In this document: one piece after another, positions 26,445 to 35,619 of the stretch
Layout of the letters: each line of letters starts with the position of its first letter
Position numbering within the stretch: position 1 is the stretch's first letter
Origin: a bacterium
GTDB taxonomy: Bacteria; Cyanobacteriota; Vampirovibrionia; Gastranaerophilales; Gastranaerophilaceae
Length of the DNA stretch: 64,000 nucleotides
Reading direction: 5' to 3'
NCBI GenBank assembly: GCA_017941035.1
Contig: JAGAXG010000008.1
Coordinates: 1-64,000 of the forward strand
Notes under the pieces: model-generated
The model's input: only the letters and a program-made list of their open reading frames with translations
Told to the model about the DNA's origin: nothing
The model's database searches: none
Translations under genes and position numbers: made by a program

Positions 26445-27242
26445 TTATACTGCTATATCATAATAAGCTTGCTGATTATTTTTTAATTCCACATAATTAT
26501 TGATATATTCATTAGTCATTTTACTGTTATGCTTTGCTCCATGACATAAATACGTAAATGCCAAAGCTAAAGGTCCCCATCCCAAGATAGACTTCGTAAA
26601 CTCTTTTATTGACGAAGGAATTTTATCAATATATTTTGCAGATGTATTCAAAATTTTATTTTCAGCCAAAAACTTATCCAATTTAGCTGGTGTTTTTATA
26701 ACGCCATATGAATCGAATAATTTATCAGCATGTTTCATCAACAATTTATTTGCACCAATACTTGCTAAAGATAAAGCTCCTATTCCGGCAGCAAGTGTCC
26801 CAATAGAAGATATTATTGGATGTTTTTCAGTAAAATCTTTTACAGATTGGAAATTTTTACTTGCGAAAGATCTAATATTATATACCGCATTAAATATTGC
26901 GATACCAACACCCATAGATAATGCGGATGTTCCAAATCGTGCGAGTCTTATACTTCTTACTCTGGAAGGATCCATAACAATTTTACCTTCATTAGCTATA
27001 TCAGCAACTGCAGAGCTGATTGTTTCTTTGCTAAAACCTTTTTGCTGAAGCTCAAACAAATCTTTCGGATAAATATTCACATCCTTGACCGCAGATGAAA
27101 GCCCGGAAGCTAAAGGAATTGAATAAAATAATGCATTATCAATCCTTCTATTTTTTTTATCTTGTAAATCAACAGAAGCTTTTTTATAAGCAAATTTCCT
27201 TAAATCACTATCACTTGCATTTGCTAAATCAACTTGTAACAT
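26445..27242 (-). CDS. Membrane-associated protein of unknown function
   Basis: A 265-residue protein without signal peptide or recognised domain. Hydrophobic segments occur near 108-128 (ALSMGVGIAIFNAVYNI), 145-165 (ISSIGTLAAGIGALSLASIG) and 222-237 (GWGPLALAFTYLCHGAK); the N-terminal 90 residues are charged and helical. In composition and alternation of glycine-rich helices with charged loops it resembles the other orphan membrane proteins in this window, though I cannot align it convincingly. AAAGG precedes the ATG. It stands alone between the formyltransferase-like gene and mtaB. Confidence 0.65.
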   Translation of the reverse strand: MLQVDLANASDSDLRKFAYKKASVDLQDKKNRRIDNALFYSIPLASGLSSAVKDVNIYPKDLFELQQKGFSKETISSAVADIANEGKIVMDPSRVRSIRLARFGTSALSMGVGIAIFNAVYNIRSFASKNFQSVKDFTEKHPIISSIGTLAAGIGALSLASIGANKLLMKHADKLFDSYGVIKTPAKLDKFLAENKILNTSAKYIDKIPSSIKEFTKSILGWGPLALAFTYLCHGAKHNSKMTNEYINNYVELKNNQQAYYDIAV

Positions 27243-27334
27243 ATATCACACTCTACCTTTCGCAAATTTATTATACACATATTAAATACAAAAGTAAATT
27301 TTTTTGCCATTGATAAAACATAAGTATACAAATA

Positions 27335-27363
27335 TTTACAATAATTACTGTTTTTTATATTAT
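27335..27363 (+). promoter_or_regulatory. Predicted leaderless promoter of mtaB
   Basis: TTTACA (27335-27340), a 17-bp spacer and TATTAT (27358-27363), then 6 nt before the ATG at 27370. There is no proper ribosome site. Confidence 0.6.
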
Positions 27364-27369
27364 TAAAGA

Positions 27370-28656
27370 ATGAAAAAGTTTTACATACATACAATGGGCT
27401 GCAAATCAAATCAATTTGAAGGTTCAATAATTAAAGAAAACTTAAAAAAGCACAATTTTGAAGAAACTTCAGACATTGAAGATGCAGATTTATATATTTT
27501 AAATTCATGCAGTGTCACTCACAAAAGTGACAAAGAAGCATTCTATCATTTGCGTAATGCGAAACATAAAAATCATTCAATAAAAACAGTTCTGACAGGT
27601 TGTATCGCTCAAATAGAAAAAGGAAACCTTTTAAAAGAAGATTTTATAGATTTTGTAATCGGAAATGATGAAAAACTTCACTTGTATGATTTTTTAGAAA
27701 AAGAAGGAAATTTTTTTGCAAATGATGTTATGATGCAAAAAAAATTTAGTGAAGTAGAACTTTTTGATACTGCAAAAACCCGCGCGAGTTTAAAAATACA
27801 AGACGGATGCGATAACAGATGTACTTACTGCATAATTTGGAAAGCCAGAGGCAAAAGCAGAAGCGCAAGTTTAGATTTTATAATAAATCAAATTAATCAT
27901 TTTGCAGATCTGGGATTTAAAGAAGTTATTTTAACCGGTATTCACATAGGTCAATGGGGAAAAGATATTGGGCTTACTTTTATAGATTTAATTAAAGCTA
28001 TAGAAAAAACATCAATTCTACGGTACAGATTAGGCTCTTTGAACCCTACCGAAATAAATGATGAACTCCTTGAAGTTTTATCTAAATCAAAAAAATTTTG
28101 TCCACATTTTCATTTATCACTGCAATCAGCTAATGATAAAACTTTACGTTCAATGAATAGATTTTATACGACAGAATTTTATTTGAATCAAATTAATCAA
28201 ATTAACACGATATTTGATTTACCTTTTATTGGAAGTGATATTATAGCGGGCTTTGCCGGCGAAACAGAACAAGATTTTGAAATTACACGTAAAAATCTTG
28301 AAAAATCAGGATTGACACAAATTCATACATTCCCATACTCTGTTAGACGAGGAACCATCGGGGAAAGTTTACCAGACCAAAATTCTGACATTACAAAAAA
28401 TAAAAGAGCTGATATTATAAAAGAAATTTCACGAAAAAAATATAATGATTTTATAATTCGAAATATTGGTAAAGTTCATGAAATACTGATAGAAAAACAC
28501 AGAGATAAACATTCAAATAACTTAAAAGGAATTACAAAAAATTACTTAACTGTACAAATTATTTCTAACCGCGAAGATTTATATAATACTATTCAAAATA
28601 TTAAAATAACCGAATATAAAAATGGTATTCTTTATGCTGAATTAATACAAAGTTAG
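27370..28656 (+). CDS. mtaB: tRNA t6A37 methylthiotransferase MtaB-type
   Basis: A radical-SAM methylthiotransferase converting t6A37 to ms2t6A37 in tRNAs reading ANN codons. The 428-residue protein has the UPF0004 domain with three cluster cysteines (Cys11 in TMGCKSNQ, Cys47 in NSCSVTH, Cys78 in LTGCIAQ). The radical-SAM CxxxCxxC follows (Cys147, 151, 154 in GCDNRCTYCIIW), then the C-terminal TRAM region. GCKSNQFEG fits MtaB better than MiaB, which usually has GCQMN. It precedes glgC with a 69-nt gap that contains promoter-like sequence, so the two may be separate units. Confidence 0.9.
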   Translation: MKKFYIHTMGCKSNQFEGSIIKENLKKHNFEETSDIEDADLYILNSCSVTHKSDKEAFYHLRNAKHKNHSIKTVLTGCIAQIEKGNLLKEDFIDFVIGNDEKLHLYDFLEKEGNFFANDVMMQKKFSEVELFDTAKTRASLKIQDGCDNRCTYCIIWKARGKSRSASLDFIINQINHFADLGFKEVILTGIHIGQWGKDIGLTFIDLIKAIEKTSILRYRLGSLNPTEINDELLEVLSKSKKFCPHFHLSLQSANDKTLRSMNRFYTTEFYLNQINQINTIFDLPFIGSDIIAGFAGETEQDFEITRKNLEKSGLTQIHTFPYSVRRGTIGESLPDQNSDITKNKRADIIKEISRKKYNDFIIRNIGKVHEILIEKHRDKHSNNLKGITKNYLTVQIISNREDLYNTIQNIKITEYKNGILYAELIQS

Positions 28657-28725
28657 TTATTTAGAATTAGTGACCTTTTATACTTTTTGTTATACACTTA
28701 ATAAGTATTAGAATGAGGATTTTAT

Positions 28726-29961
28726 ATGATAGTAGACAACACATTAGTAATGATTTTAGCAGGAGGAGAAGGGAAAAGACTCTTTCCCCTAACCAAAGAC
28801 AGAGCTAAACCTGCAGTCCCATTTGGCGGAAGATACAGAATAATTGATTTTGTATTAAACAATTTTATTAACTCCGGATTTTACAAAATTAAAGTTCTCA
28901 CTCAATATAAATCTGATTCATTAAATAAACATATTACAAGAGGCTGGGCTTTATCTCCTTTTTTGAACCAATATGTAGATTTATGTCCTGCGCAAATGAG
29001 AACAGGTAACGATTGGTATAAAGGAACTGCAGATGCTATATACCAAAATATTTTTCATATAATTAACGAAGACCCTCGCTATGTATGTGTTTTTGGCGGA
29101 GACCATATATACAAAATGCAAGTATCACAAATGCTTGATTTTCATAAAGATAGAAAAGCAGACTTGTCTATTTCAGGAATACCTATTCCTATCGAAGAAG
29201 CCTCAGAATTCGGAATTATGGAAGTTGATGAGAATTGGCGTTTAATAAATTTTGTTGAGAAACCACAGCATAAACCAAAATCTATTCCGGGAAATCCTAA
29301 TATGTGCTTGGCCTCTATGGGAAATTATATTTTTGATAAGGAAGTTTTGCTTGATGCAGTTACAAGAGATGCAAAATTAGAAAATTCTTCTCACGATTTT
29401 GGTAAAAATGTAATACCAATGCTTCTATCAGAAGGTAAAAATATTTACGTTTACAATTTCTCGCAAAATTCATTTCCTGGAATGAATCAAGCAGAACGGG
29501 GGTATTGGAGAGATGTAGGGAGCATTGATGCATATTGGCAAGCCAATATGGATTTACTTGATTATTCTCCTGTATTGAACATTTATTCCAAAGAATGGCC
29601 ATTAAGAACATTCAATTATAATTATCCTCCGGCGAAATTTGTCTGGGAAGAAGGAGATAGAGTCGGAATGGCAACAAATTCTATGGTCTCTGAAGGCTGT
29701 ATTGTTTCAGGGGGAGGTTTATCTCATTGTATATTATCGCCTAAAGTTAGGATAAATAGTTATTCAAGCGTATCAGACAGTATATTAATGGAAAATGTTG
29801 AAGTCGGCAGATACTCACAGATTAGAAAAGCTATTATTGATAAAAATGTAATAATTCCTCCTAATACAAAAATTGGTTTTGACAGAGAAGCTGATATTAA
29901 ACGAGGATTTCACGTATCAGATGGCGGAGTCACTGTAGTTCCAAAAGGAGCTATAATATAA
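28726..29961 (+). CDS. glgC: Glucose-1-phosphate adenylyltransferase (ADP-glucose pyrophosphorylase)
   Basis: Makes ADP-glucose, the committed step of bacterial and cyanobacterial glycogen synthesis. The 411-residue protein has the nucleotidyltransferase motif [20 protein letters not shown] followed by [17 protein letters not shown], the catalytic GGDHIYKM region, and [19 protein letters not shown] for the glucose-1-phosphate site. A left-handed beta-helix at the C-terminus ([20 protein letters not shown]) is typical of allosteric GlgC. The ribosome site is GAGG. A terminator follows. glgA and glgB are not in the window, but a malQ-like gene and a GH13 amylase are. Confidence 0.95.
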   Translation: MIVDNTLVMILAGGEGKRLFPLTKDRAKPAVPFGGRYRIIDFVLNNFINSGFYKIKVLTQYKSDSLNKHITRGWALSPFLNQYVDLCPAQMRTGNDWYKGTADAIYQNIFHIINEDPRYVCVFGGDHIYKMQVSQMLDFHKDRKADLSISGIPIPIEEASEFGIMEVDENWRLINFVEKPQHKPKSIPGNPNMCLASMGNYIFDKEVLLDAVTRDAKLENSSHDFGKNVIPMLLSEGKNIYVYNFSQNSFPGMNQAERGYWRDVGSIDAYWQANMDLLDYSPVLNIYSKEWPLRTFNYNYPPAKFVWEEGDRVGMATNSMVSEGCIVSGGGLSHCILSPKVRINSYSSVSDSILMENVEVGRYSQIRKAIIDKNVIIPPNTKIGFDREADIKRGFHVSDGGVTVVPKGAII

Positions 29962-29985
29962 AACTTGTAAATTTTATTTTATATA

Positions 29986-30017
29986 AAGGGTATAATGTAA
30001 TTATACCCTTATTTTTT
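29986..30017 (+). terminator. Intrinsic terminator after glgC
   Basis: AAGGGTATAA (29986-29995) pairs with TTATACCCTT (30001-30010) over a 5-nt loop, followed by ATTTTTT. Confidence 0.85.
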
Positions 30018-30097
30018 GTAAATTTTTTGAAACAATTATAAAAAAAATATCAATTTTCATAGGGCAACATGTTTTATTACGATAGGCAGAAGTGTGT

Positions 30098-30667
30098 ATG
30101 AATATCTTATTTAAAGTAGACCATTACATATCTAAAATTACACGTTCAATATATAGCAACGTTCCAAATATGACTGTTAATAATCAAAAGATTATAAACG
30201 GTGTAAAATGGGTAGGAGAGCATATTTCATCCCCGCAAAATCGTTTAATATTAGGAGCTTCTGCTTTAATGAGCCAACCTTTTATTGATTTATACAATAA
30301 AAATGTTGATGAAGAAACACGAAAAACTTCTGCTGCCAGAACAGTTGCAAAAATTATTGCGGGTACAACTACAGGATTTTTAGTAAGATATTACTGCATT
30401 AAAGCTATAGATACGTTTGCGAAAATTCCGAAAAAAGGAGTTAAACCTTGGGAAACTATTTTAACTCCTGATATGGTTAAAACAGGATTAAAGAACTTGG
30501 GCAATTATAAACAAGCTCTTGGGACAATATTATCTTTATGGGTTATGTTATTTACAAATTTCGCTATTGATGCTCCTTTTACTAAATATTTAACAAACAA
30601 ATTTATAAATAAGGTTCATAATTACGAGCAATATAAAAAATGGAGGGAACAAGTAAATAATGAATAA
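30098..30667 (+). CDS. Small membrane protein of unknown function (pair, first gene)
   Basis: A 189-residue protein with hydrophobic segments near 60-75 (LILGASALMSQPFID), 90-110 (VAKIIAGTTTGFLVRYY) and 145-165 (ALGTILSLWVMLFTNFAIDA). The last ends in APFTKYLTNKFINKVHNY, which resembles the P-x-N-x-[FW]-[IL]-T-[KHN] element after membrane helices in the two large paralogues at 9.3-12.6 kb. A GTG two codons upstream (30092) is possible, but the ATG at 30098 is preferred. The stop overlaps the next gene by 8 nt, so the two are coupled. I cannot name a function. Confidence 0.65.
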   Translation: MNILFKVDHYISKITRSIYSNVPNMTVNNQKIINGVKWVGEHISSPQNRLILGASALMSQPFIDLYNKNVDEETRKTSAARTVAKIIAGTTTGFLVRYYCIKAIDTFAKIPKKGVKPWETILTPDMVKTGLKNLGNYKQALGTILSLWVMLFTNFAIDAPFTKYLTNKFINKVHNYEQYKKWREQVNNE

Positions 30668-31274
30668 ATCCCTTCTAAACATAATTGCTAAAAAATTTGG
30701 TAAAGACCCTGGCAAAATGCTTATACACACAGGAGTAATAGGCTGGGGAATGTCTGCAGCTGCTCAAATTTGTGCGATAGTATTTAATGATAAACTTAAA
30801 CCTGAACAAAAAATGTTTATGATCCCGCAGGAATTTGCAGATGCAATGGTTAATATTGTATCATTTTATGTAATTACAAGAGGCTTTTCTACTTTAGGAG
30901 CTACATTTGTAAGAACAGGAAGACTTATCCCAAAAAATATATCTAACTATATTAAAAAAATCGGTTTTGGAAAACAAATAGGAAAAATAGATTTTAATAT
31001 AAATAAACATGTAAAAATGCCAAAAAATATAAAAGCAGAATATAATGATTTCAAAAAAGGAATTGAAGTTTCATCTACAATAATAGGATCTATTTTATCC
31101 TGCAATATAATAACGCCTATTGTACGTAATCTTTATGCTTCGAAACGACAAGAACAAAATATTGCGAAATTAAATATCAAAAAAAATACGCAAAAAGCAA
31201 ATATTGCATCATATACCAACTATATTTACCCGACCATGCAAACTTTCCAAAACAATGCATCCCTAAAAATATAA
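30660..31274 (+). CDS. Small membrane protein of unknown function (pair, second gene)
   Basis: A 204-residue protein coupled to the preceding gene by an 8-nt overlap; the ribosome site GGAGG lies inside the upstream gene. Hydrophobic segments are near 20-42 (MLIHTGVIGWGMSAAAQICA), 65-85 (ADAMVNIVSFYVITRGF) and 140-160 (SSTIIGSILSCNIITPIVRN); the last is followed by a basic, Gln/Asn-rich tail. There is no signal peptide and no named domain. Its 3' end overlaps the convergent anti-sigma gene by 12 nt. The two genes probably encode partners of one membrane assembly. Confidence 0.65.
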   Translation: MNKSLLNIIAKKFGKDPGKMLIHTGVIGWGMSAAAQICAIVFNDKLKPEQKMFMIPQEFADAMVNIVSFYVITRGFSTLGATFVRTGRLIPKNISNYIKKIGFGKQIGKIDFNINKHVKMPKNIKAEYNDFKKGIEVSSTIIGSILSCNIITPIVRNLYASKRQEQNIAKLNIKKNTQKANIASYTNYIYPTMQTFQNNASLKI

Positions 31275-31775
31275 AAATATAAAACCTGCAAATATAGCAA
31301 ATATTATTATTGCAAATAATATCATTATTTTTGAAAAATACGTCGTTGTATAATCATTAATATTATTAACTCTTGATATTATAGCTTTTGAATAATCCAT
31401 TTTATAATCATTTTTTGTTTTTTGATATGCTAAATGTAATAATTTTTGAAACGTATACATTGACTCAAGTTCTTTCCTTGCATTGGGATTTGAAATAGTC
31501 ATTTTCTTCATTCTGATATTTTCATTTTCATTCAATTCATTATCCACATAGGCTGATAAATTATCAACGAATTCTTTACTAATATATTCTTGAGTTAATT
31601 CAAAATTTTTTGAATATTTAACAAGAATTTTTTTTAAATCTTCAATTTTCTTTTTACAATGAGGACAATTTTTAATATGCAAATTCACATATTCACTCAA
31701 AGTGGAGTTTAATTTCCCTTCTACATAAAAATTTACTAGAGCAGACACTTGACTACATGTCAGATTTTTGTTCAT
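31263..31775 (-). CDS. Putative membrane anti-sigma factor (zinc-finger type)
   Basis: A 170-residue protein lying 9 nt downstream of an ECF sigma factor gene. The first 50 residues form an anti-sigma zinc-finger (ZAS-like) module with LHIKNCPHCKKK (His-x3-Cys-x2-Cys). A second similar helix pair (about 70-110, FVDNLSAYVDNELNENENIR) lacks the cysteines. A single membrane helix (about 148-168) closes the protein, so the N-terminal domain would face the cytoplasm and hold the sigma factor. By family knowledge it should release the sigma factor upon an envelope or redox signal; the signal is unknown. AAGGAG precedes the ATG. Confidence 0.8.
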   Translation of the reverse strand: MNKNLTCSQVSALVNFYVEGKLNSTLSEYVNLHIKNCPHCKKKIEDLKKILVKYSKNFELTQEYISKEFVDNLSAYVDNELNENENIRMKKMTISNPNARKELESMYTFQKLLHLAYQKTKNDYKMDYSKAIISRVNNINDYTTTYFSKIMILFAIIIFAIFAGFIFLYF

Positions 31776-31784
31776 AATTTCTCC

Positions 31785-32381
31785 TTAAGCATAATTTCTC
31801 AAAACTTCCTGCAACTTTAGTCTTGCTCGCGAAATTCGCGATTTTACTGTTCCTATTTCTGTATTAGTTACATTTGCTATTTCTTCATAACTAAGACCTT
31901 GAAATTCTCTTAACACAATCGCTATTCTAAATGTTTCTGGCAAATTTCGTATTGCTTTTCTAATTTCACTTTCGCATTCAGAAGTTATACATTTTTCCAT
32001 TGGTTTGCTTTTTTTATCAGGAATTTCTATTTTTATAGGTTCATCATTCACACTACAAGAGTATTCAAGAGAAATGATTTCCGGTTTACGTTTAAGTTTT
32101 CTTAAATAATCGTAGTATGTATTTGCAATTATATGATTTAGCCACCCGTGAAAACATTTTGGACTATTTAAATTTGAAATATACTTTGCCACTTTTAAAA
32201 GAACTTCTTGAGTCAAATCTAAAAGATTATCACCTGTTTTCATCATATAAGATAAAGTAGCAAAAACATCTTTTTGAATTTTTCTTATCAATTCTTCAAG
32301 GGCATAATAGTCTTCTTGTTGAGATAAAATAACAAGCTCGTCAAGAGTCATTTTTTTATATGAAAGACTATTTTTATCCAT
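31785..32381 (-). CDS. ECF-type RNA polymerase sigma factor
   Basis: A 198-residue sigma-70 family regulator. Region 2 is visible as LLDLTQEVLLKVAKYISNLN with FHGWLNHIIANTYYDYLRK. Region 4 is LPETFRIAIVLREFQGLSYE followed by EIANVTNTEIGTVKSRISRA, the DNA-binding helix-turn-helix. No region 3 is present, as in ECF factors. It is co-transcribed with the membrane anti-sigma gene downstream; AAGGAG precedes the ATG. Which genes it controls cannot be read from the window; ECF operons often control their own promoter. Confidence 0.92.
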   Translation of the reverse strand: MDKNSLSYKKMTLDELVILSQQEDYYALEELIRKIQKDVFATLSYMMKTGDNLLDLTQEVLLKVAKYISNLNSPKCFHGWLNHIIANTYYDYLRKLKRKPEIISLEYSCSVNDEPIKIEIPDKKSKPMEKCITSECESEIRKAIRNLPETFRIAIVLREFQGLSYEEIANVTNTEIGTVKSRISRARLKLQEVLRNYA

Positions 32382-32474
32382 AAATATCTCCTTAACTAAA
32401 TGTTAAAGAAAATATTTAAAATAATTATCGTCTTGATTTCTATATAAACGGGTAATATTATTTAACGTAAAAAA

Positions 32475-33326
32475 CTAACGAAGCTTGTATCTAACAACAG
32501 AATCACTTCCTTGAGAAGATATGAAAAGCAAATTTCCATTAATATGCATACAGTATGGATTTTTAACATTAGAAATAAGTTCTGAAACAATTCCACCAGT
32601 ATCAACTTTTAATACATTATTTTTATTATAATTTGCTATATATATATTTCCATCTTCATCAATAGCAATACCTATAGGACCATCAATTTTTTTATCTTTT
32701 ATATATACGATTTTTTTATTATCAGGACCTATTTTATATATTGTATTATCTGAAAACCCTGCGACATATATATTACCATTGTTATCCGTAACAATGCCTG
32801 TAGGACTTGAAATATCACTGTATAAACCATTAGAATCATCTTTAGGATTTGCTTCAGCAAAAGATTTTGGCTTTTTTTGCTCTGCCTGAATTGTTGGTAA
32901 ATCTGTTTGCAAAGTACTTGCAAGTTTATTTGCTCTTTGACCGATTAAAGAATCAACAGGTATCAATGATAAATACATTTTTGCTTTATCAGGATTGCCA
33001 ATTTTCTTACTTAATTCTGCGGCCTTATATACAGATTCATAATCATCAGGCTTTCTTAAAATAATTTGCTTAAATGCATTAAGCGCTTCTTCATTTTGAT
33101 TAAGATATTCTAATAAAGACCCCAAATTGAAATACGCATCAATATAATTAGGATCAAGTTCAGTAGCCTTTTTAAAACTATCTATAGCCATATTATACTG
33201 ACCAAGCTGATAGTAATCAATACCCTTATTATATTCAAGTTTAGCATCATTAGCAATATTCGCAAAAACAGGAATACCCAAAAACAATAATGATGATAAT
33301 ACGATTATTAATTTATTTAATTTCAT
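32475..33326 (-). CDS. Exported TPR-NHL repeat protein
   Basis: A 283-residue protein with an N-terminal signal peptide (about 1-22, IIVLSSLLFLGIPVFA). Two to three TPR repeats follow (YYQLGQYNMAIDSFKKATEL, then YFNLGSLLEYLNQNEEALNA), and then a short NHL-type beta-propeller part with repeated GI-x-x-D-x-x-GNIY[IV]A (ISSPTGIVTDNNGNIYVAGF and IGIAIDEDGNIYIANYNKN). It is likely periplasmic and works in protein-protein contacts. It overlaps the end of the glucanotransferase gene by 14 nt with GAGGAG inside it, so the two are coupled; why an amylomaltase should be coupled to a periplasmic propeller is not obvious. Confidence 0.8.
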   Translation of the reverse strand: MKLNKLIIVLSSLLFLGIPVFANIANDAKLEYNKGIDYYQLGQYNMAIDSFKKATELDPNYIDAYFNLGSLLEYLNQNEEALNAFKQIILRKPDDYESVYKAAELSKKIGNPDKAKMYLSLIPVDSLIGQRANKLASTLQTDLPTIQAEQKKPKSFAEANPKDDSNGLYSDISSPTGIVTDNNGNIYVAGFSDNTIYKIGPDNKKIVYIKDKKIDGPIGIAIDEDGNIYIANYNKNNVLKVDTGGIVSELISNVKNPYCMHINGNLLFISSQGSDSVVRYKLR

Positions 33327-35160
33327 CTAACTCCTCAATAATTTTTTTATTATCATTTGCCAAACCTTTTGATATTATAGCCTTTTTCAAAATTTGAGGC
33401 AAGTTTATAGTATTCATATTTTCAAAATTATCAGGAAGCCTTAAACTCCAGTTTTTATCGCCAGAAGTTCCCGGAACATTGTATGTTTCTTCCATATTAA
33501 AGAAATCAGTAAAGAATATTTGAACATTTTCAGCATCACAAGTAAAAAGTTCAACTAGCTTTGTTTCTTTTAAAAAATCTGCATCTTTCGTCATTTTTAC
33601 TATAATATCGTCTTTATTTTCAACATTAGCAAATAAATCTTCAACAAGATTTTTAACATGCAAATAACCCTCATGAGTATTTACTAAAGATTTTGCCCAT
33701 TGAGAAACCGGTTTATTATCGTGAGTTCCAACCATAGCCCAGCATTTTTTGCCGATATTTTTACATCTATATGGATCATCTTTTTCTGTCGGAACAGTAA
33801 ACTGAGTCAATTTCATTCCCAAAAGTCCATATTCTTTCATTACTTCAGCAACAGGTGTTGTTAAAGTACCCAAATCCTCGCAAACAATTTGATTTTTGGA
33901 TAAACCTTCTTCCTCTGCGGCTTTTATAACAATTTTTTCAATTAATCTGCCATAGAGTTTTATTTGATCTTTTGTCAAAGATTTTACTCTCTTTTCATTA
34001 TCAGAAGTATATTCATCATTCAAATCACTAAGTTGCGCAATTGCGTATTTTTTTAGTTCAGGATGTTCAGGTGAAGAATATAATCTACCAGCTCCTTGCT
34101 CTGACATAGGTTTTTTCCCTTCTCTGTAAACCCAAGGATCAATAAGCCCCACAATGTGGTCTATTCTGACTCCACCAGGGTTTTCGCGGAACATTTTTTT
34201 ATATAATTCTTTCATTAAAATACCGCCTTCTCCCAAAGAACCATCAGAATTAAACAATTTTTCAGGATTCATTACAGGGAACCCCCATGCTTGACCATCT
34301 TTTGAAAAATAATCAGGAGGACAGCCTAAACACCAGCCTTCCAAAAATAATGATTGATATGCCCAAGTATCACGATCTGAAAATGCGACCTGACGATCAG
34401 CTATCATTTTTAAATTTCTTGATTTTGCATATATACGAGTTTCTTCATTCTGCTTATATAAAACAAATTGAATGAATTTATACTTATCTATTTCTTTGGA
34501 ATATTTTTGAGAAAGTTCATTAATCCTATTAGCAAATTCAAATTTTTCTTCATTTGATTTAGGATTTAAGAGATTTTTATCTTTTTCACTTTTCCAATGT
34601 GGCCAGTAATCAGTTCCATGTTCAATAGACAAAGCTTCATATAAACTATCATTGTCAAGCCACGATTTATTTTTATTTTTATACGATTCAAATTCTTTAT
34701 TCAATCTTTTGTCATTGAGCTTTATAAAATTATCATAAGCTTCTGAAAGAGCACTTTCCTGTCTTACTGTTATATAGGAATAACTTGTTCTATTTGTATC
34801 TTTGTTCGGATTATTATTAACGATATCGTTAAAAGAATCTATAGAAAGAATATTTCTCCATTTTTTAGTTGTAAGTTCTTTTAAATCAATAAATAAAGGA
34901 TTATTTGAAAAAATTGTTCCTGTATATGGAGAAGCGTCAGAAGATTTTGTTTTACCTGCAGGTCCCATTTGGATAGCATCAAAAATACCTGCAATATAAT
35001 CCAAAAATCTTTTTCCTCCATTTGAATTTATTGTCCCAAATCCAGTATTTTCACCCTCAAAAGCAGGAAAACTTCCATTGTGCATGATAAAAACTAAATT
35101 TTTTTTCCCAAGAAGCTTTAACGCTTTTTTTATAGTTTTAGCACCCTTTTTATCAAACAT
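33313..35160 (-). CDS. malQ: 4-alpha-glucanotransferase (amylomaltase, GH77-type)
   Basis: Transfers alpha-1,4-glucan segments, in glycogen turnover or maltodextrin use. The 615-residue protein has the GH77 nucleophile region VRIDHIVGLIDPWVY, the acid/base CEDLGTLTTPVAEVMKEYGL and the transition-state motif VGTHDNKPVSQW. Its N-terminus is unusual: where most MalQ proteins have an S-x-LHPTSLPG motif, it reads NGSFPAFEGENTGFGTINSN with GPAGKTKSSDASPYTGTIFS. It is also longer than the usual 500 or so residues. A divergent subfamily is therefore likely. AGGGG precedes the ATG; the tRNA-Lys gene lies just upstream on the same strand. Confidence 0.85.
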   Translation of the reverse strand: MFDKKGAKTIKKALKLLGKKNLVFIMHNGSFPAFEGENTGFGTINSNGGKRFLDYIAGIFDAIQMGPAGKTKSSDASPYTGTIFSNNPLFIDLKELTTKKWRNILSIDSFNDIVNNNPNKDTNRTSYSYITVRQESALSEAYDNFIKLNDKRLNKEFESYKNKNKSWLDNDSLYEALSIEHGTDYWPHWKSEKDKNLLNPKSNEEKFEFANRINELSQKYSKEIDKYKFIQFVLYKQNEETRIYAKSRNLKMIADRQVAFSDRDTWAYQSLFLEGWCLGCPPDYFSKDGQAWGFPVMNPEKLFNSDGSLGEGGILMKELYKKMFRENPGGVRIDHIVGLIDPWVYREGKKPMSEQGAGRLYSSPEHPELKKYAIAQLSDLNDEYTSDNEKRVKSLTKDQIKLYGRLIEKIVIKAAEEEGLSKNQIVCEDLGTLTTPVAEVMKEYGLLGMKLTQFTVPTEKDDPYRCKNIGKKCWAMVGTHDNKPVSQWAKSLVNTHEGYLHVKNLVEDLFANVENKDDIIVKMTKDADFLKETKLVELFTCDAENVQIFFTDFFNMEETYNVPGTSGDKNWSLRLPDNFENMNTINLPQILKKAIISKGLANDNKKIIEELDEIK

Positions 35161-35213
35161 ATAATACCCCTCATTAAACTAAAGCTCTAAATACAAAACA
35201 ATTATTATAAAAA

Positions 35214-35286
<73 letters not shown>

Positions 35287-35344
35287 ATTTACACAAATAT
35301 TCTAACACATACAGAATAACTGTCAATGAACTTTTATATAAAAT

Positions 35345-35618
35345 TTATTTCACACATACCACACAATAATTTGCGCCATATTGATGAAAATTTGTATTCC
35401 TACGAGTACGATAGACATTAAACTCTCGCATATACGCAGCAGATGCACTAGGAACAGAACTTGACCAAATATAATAATATGAAGGAACCTAACCCAGCAA
35501 AAACAGTACCCCATTTTGAAGTATATAAAATACCATTATATGTTTCTGAAGAATATATGTCCGCATTATAAAAATAGCTGGCAAGCTATGCCAATACAGC
35601 ATCTTTAGCAAGATGGGT
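35345..35618 (-). pseudogene. Decayed 3' fragment of a prepilin-like / FISUMP-type protein
   Basis: On the minus strand the final 48 codons before the stop at 35345-35347 read YYIWSSSVPSASAAYMREFN then VYRTRRNTNFHQYGANYCVV then CVK. This is the W-S-S...AY...YGxxVxCV ending of FISUMP/DUF1566 and prepilin-like surface proteins. Further upstream, in a different frame, the sequence reads LASYFYNADIYSSETYNGIL then YTSKWGTVFAGLG, with an in-frame TAG before it. So at least one frameshift (near 35490) and one stop have broken the gene, and no start or N-terminus remains. It fills the gap between tRNA-Lys and glnA. The family assignment rests on motif memory only. Confidence 0.6.
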
Positions 35619-35619
35619 A

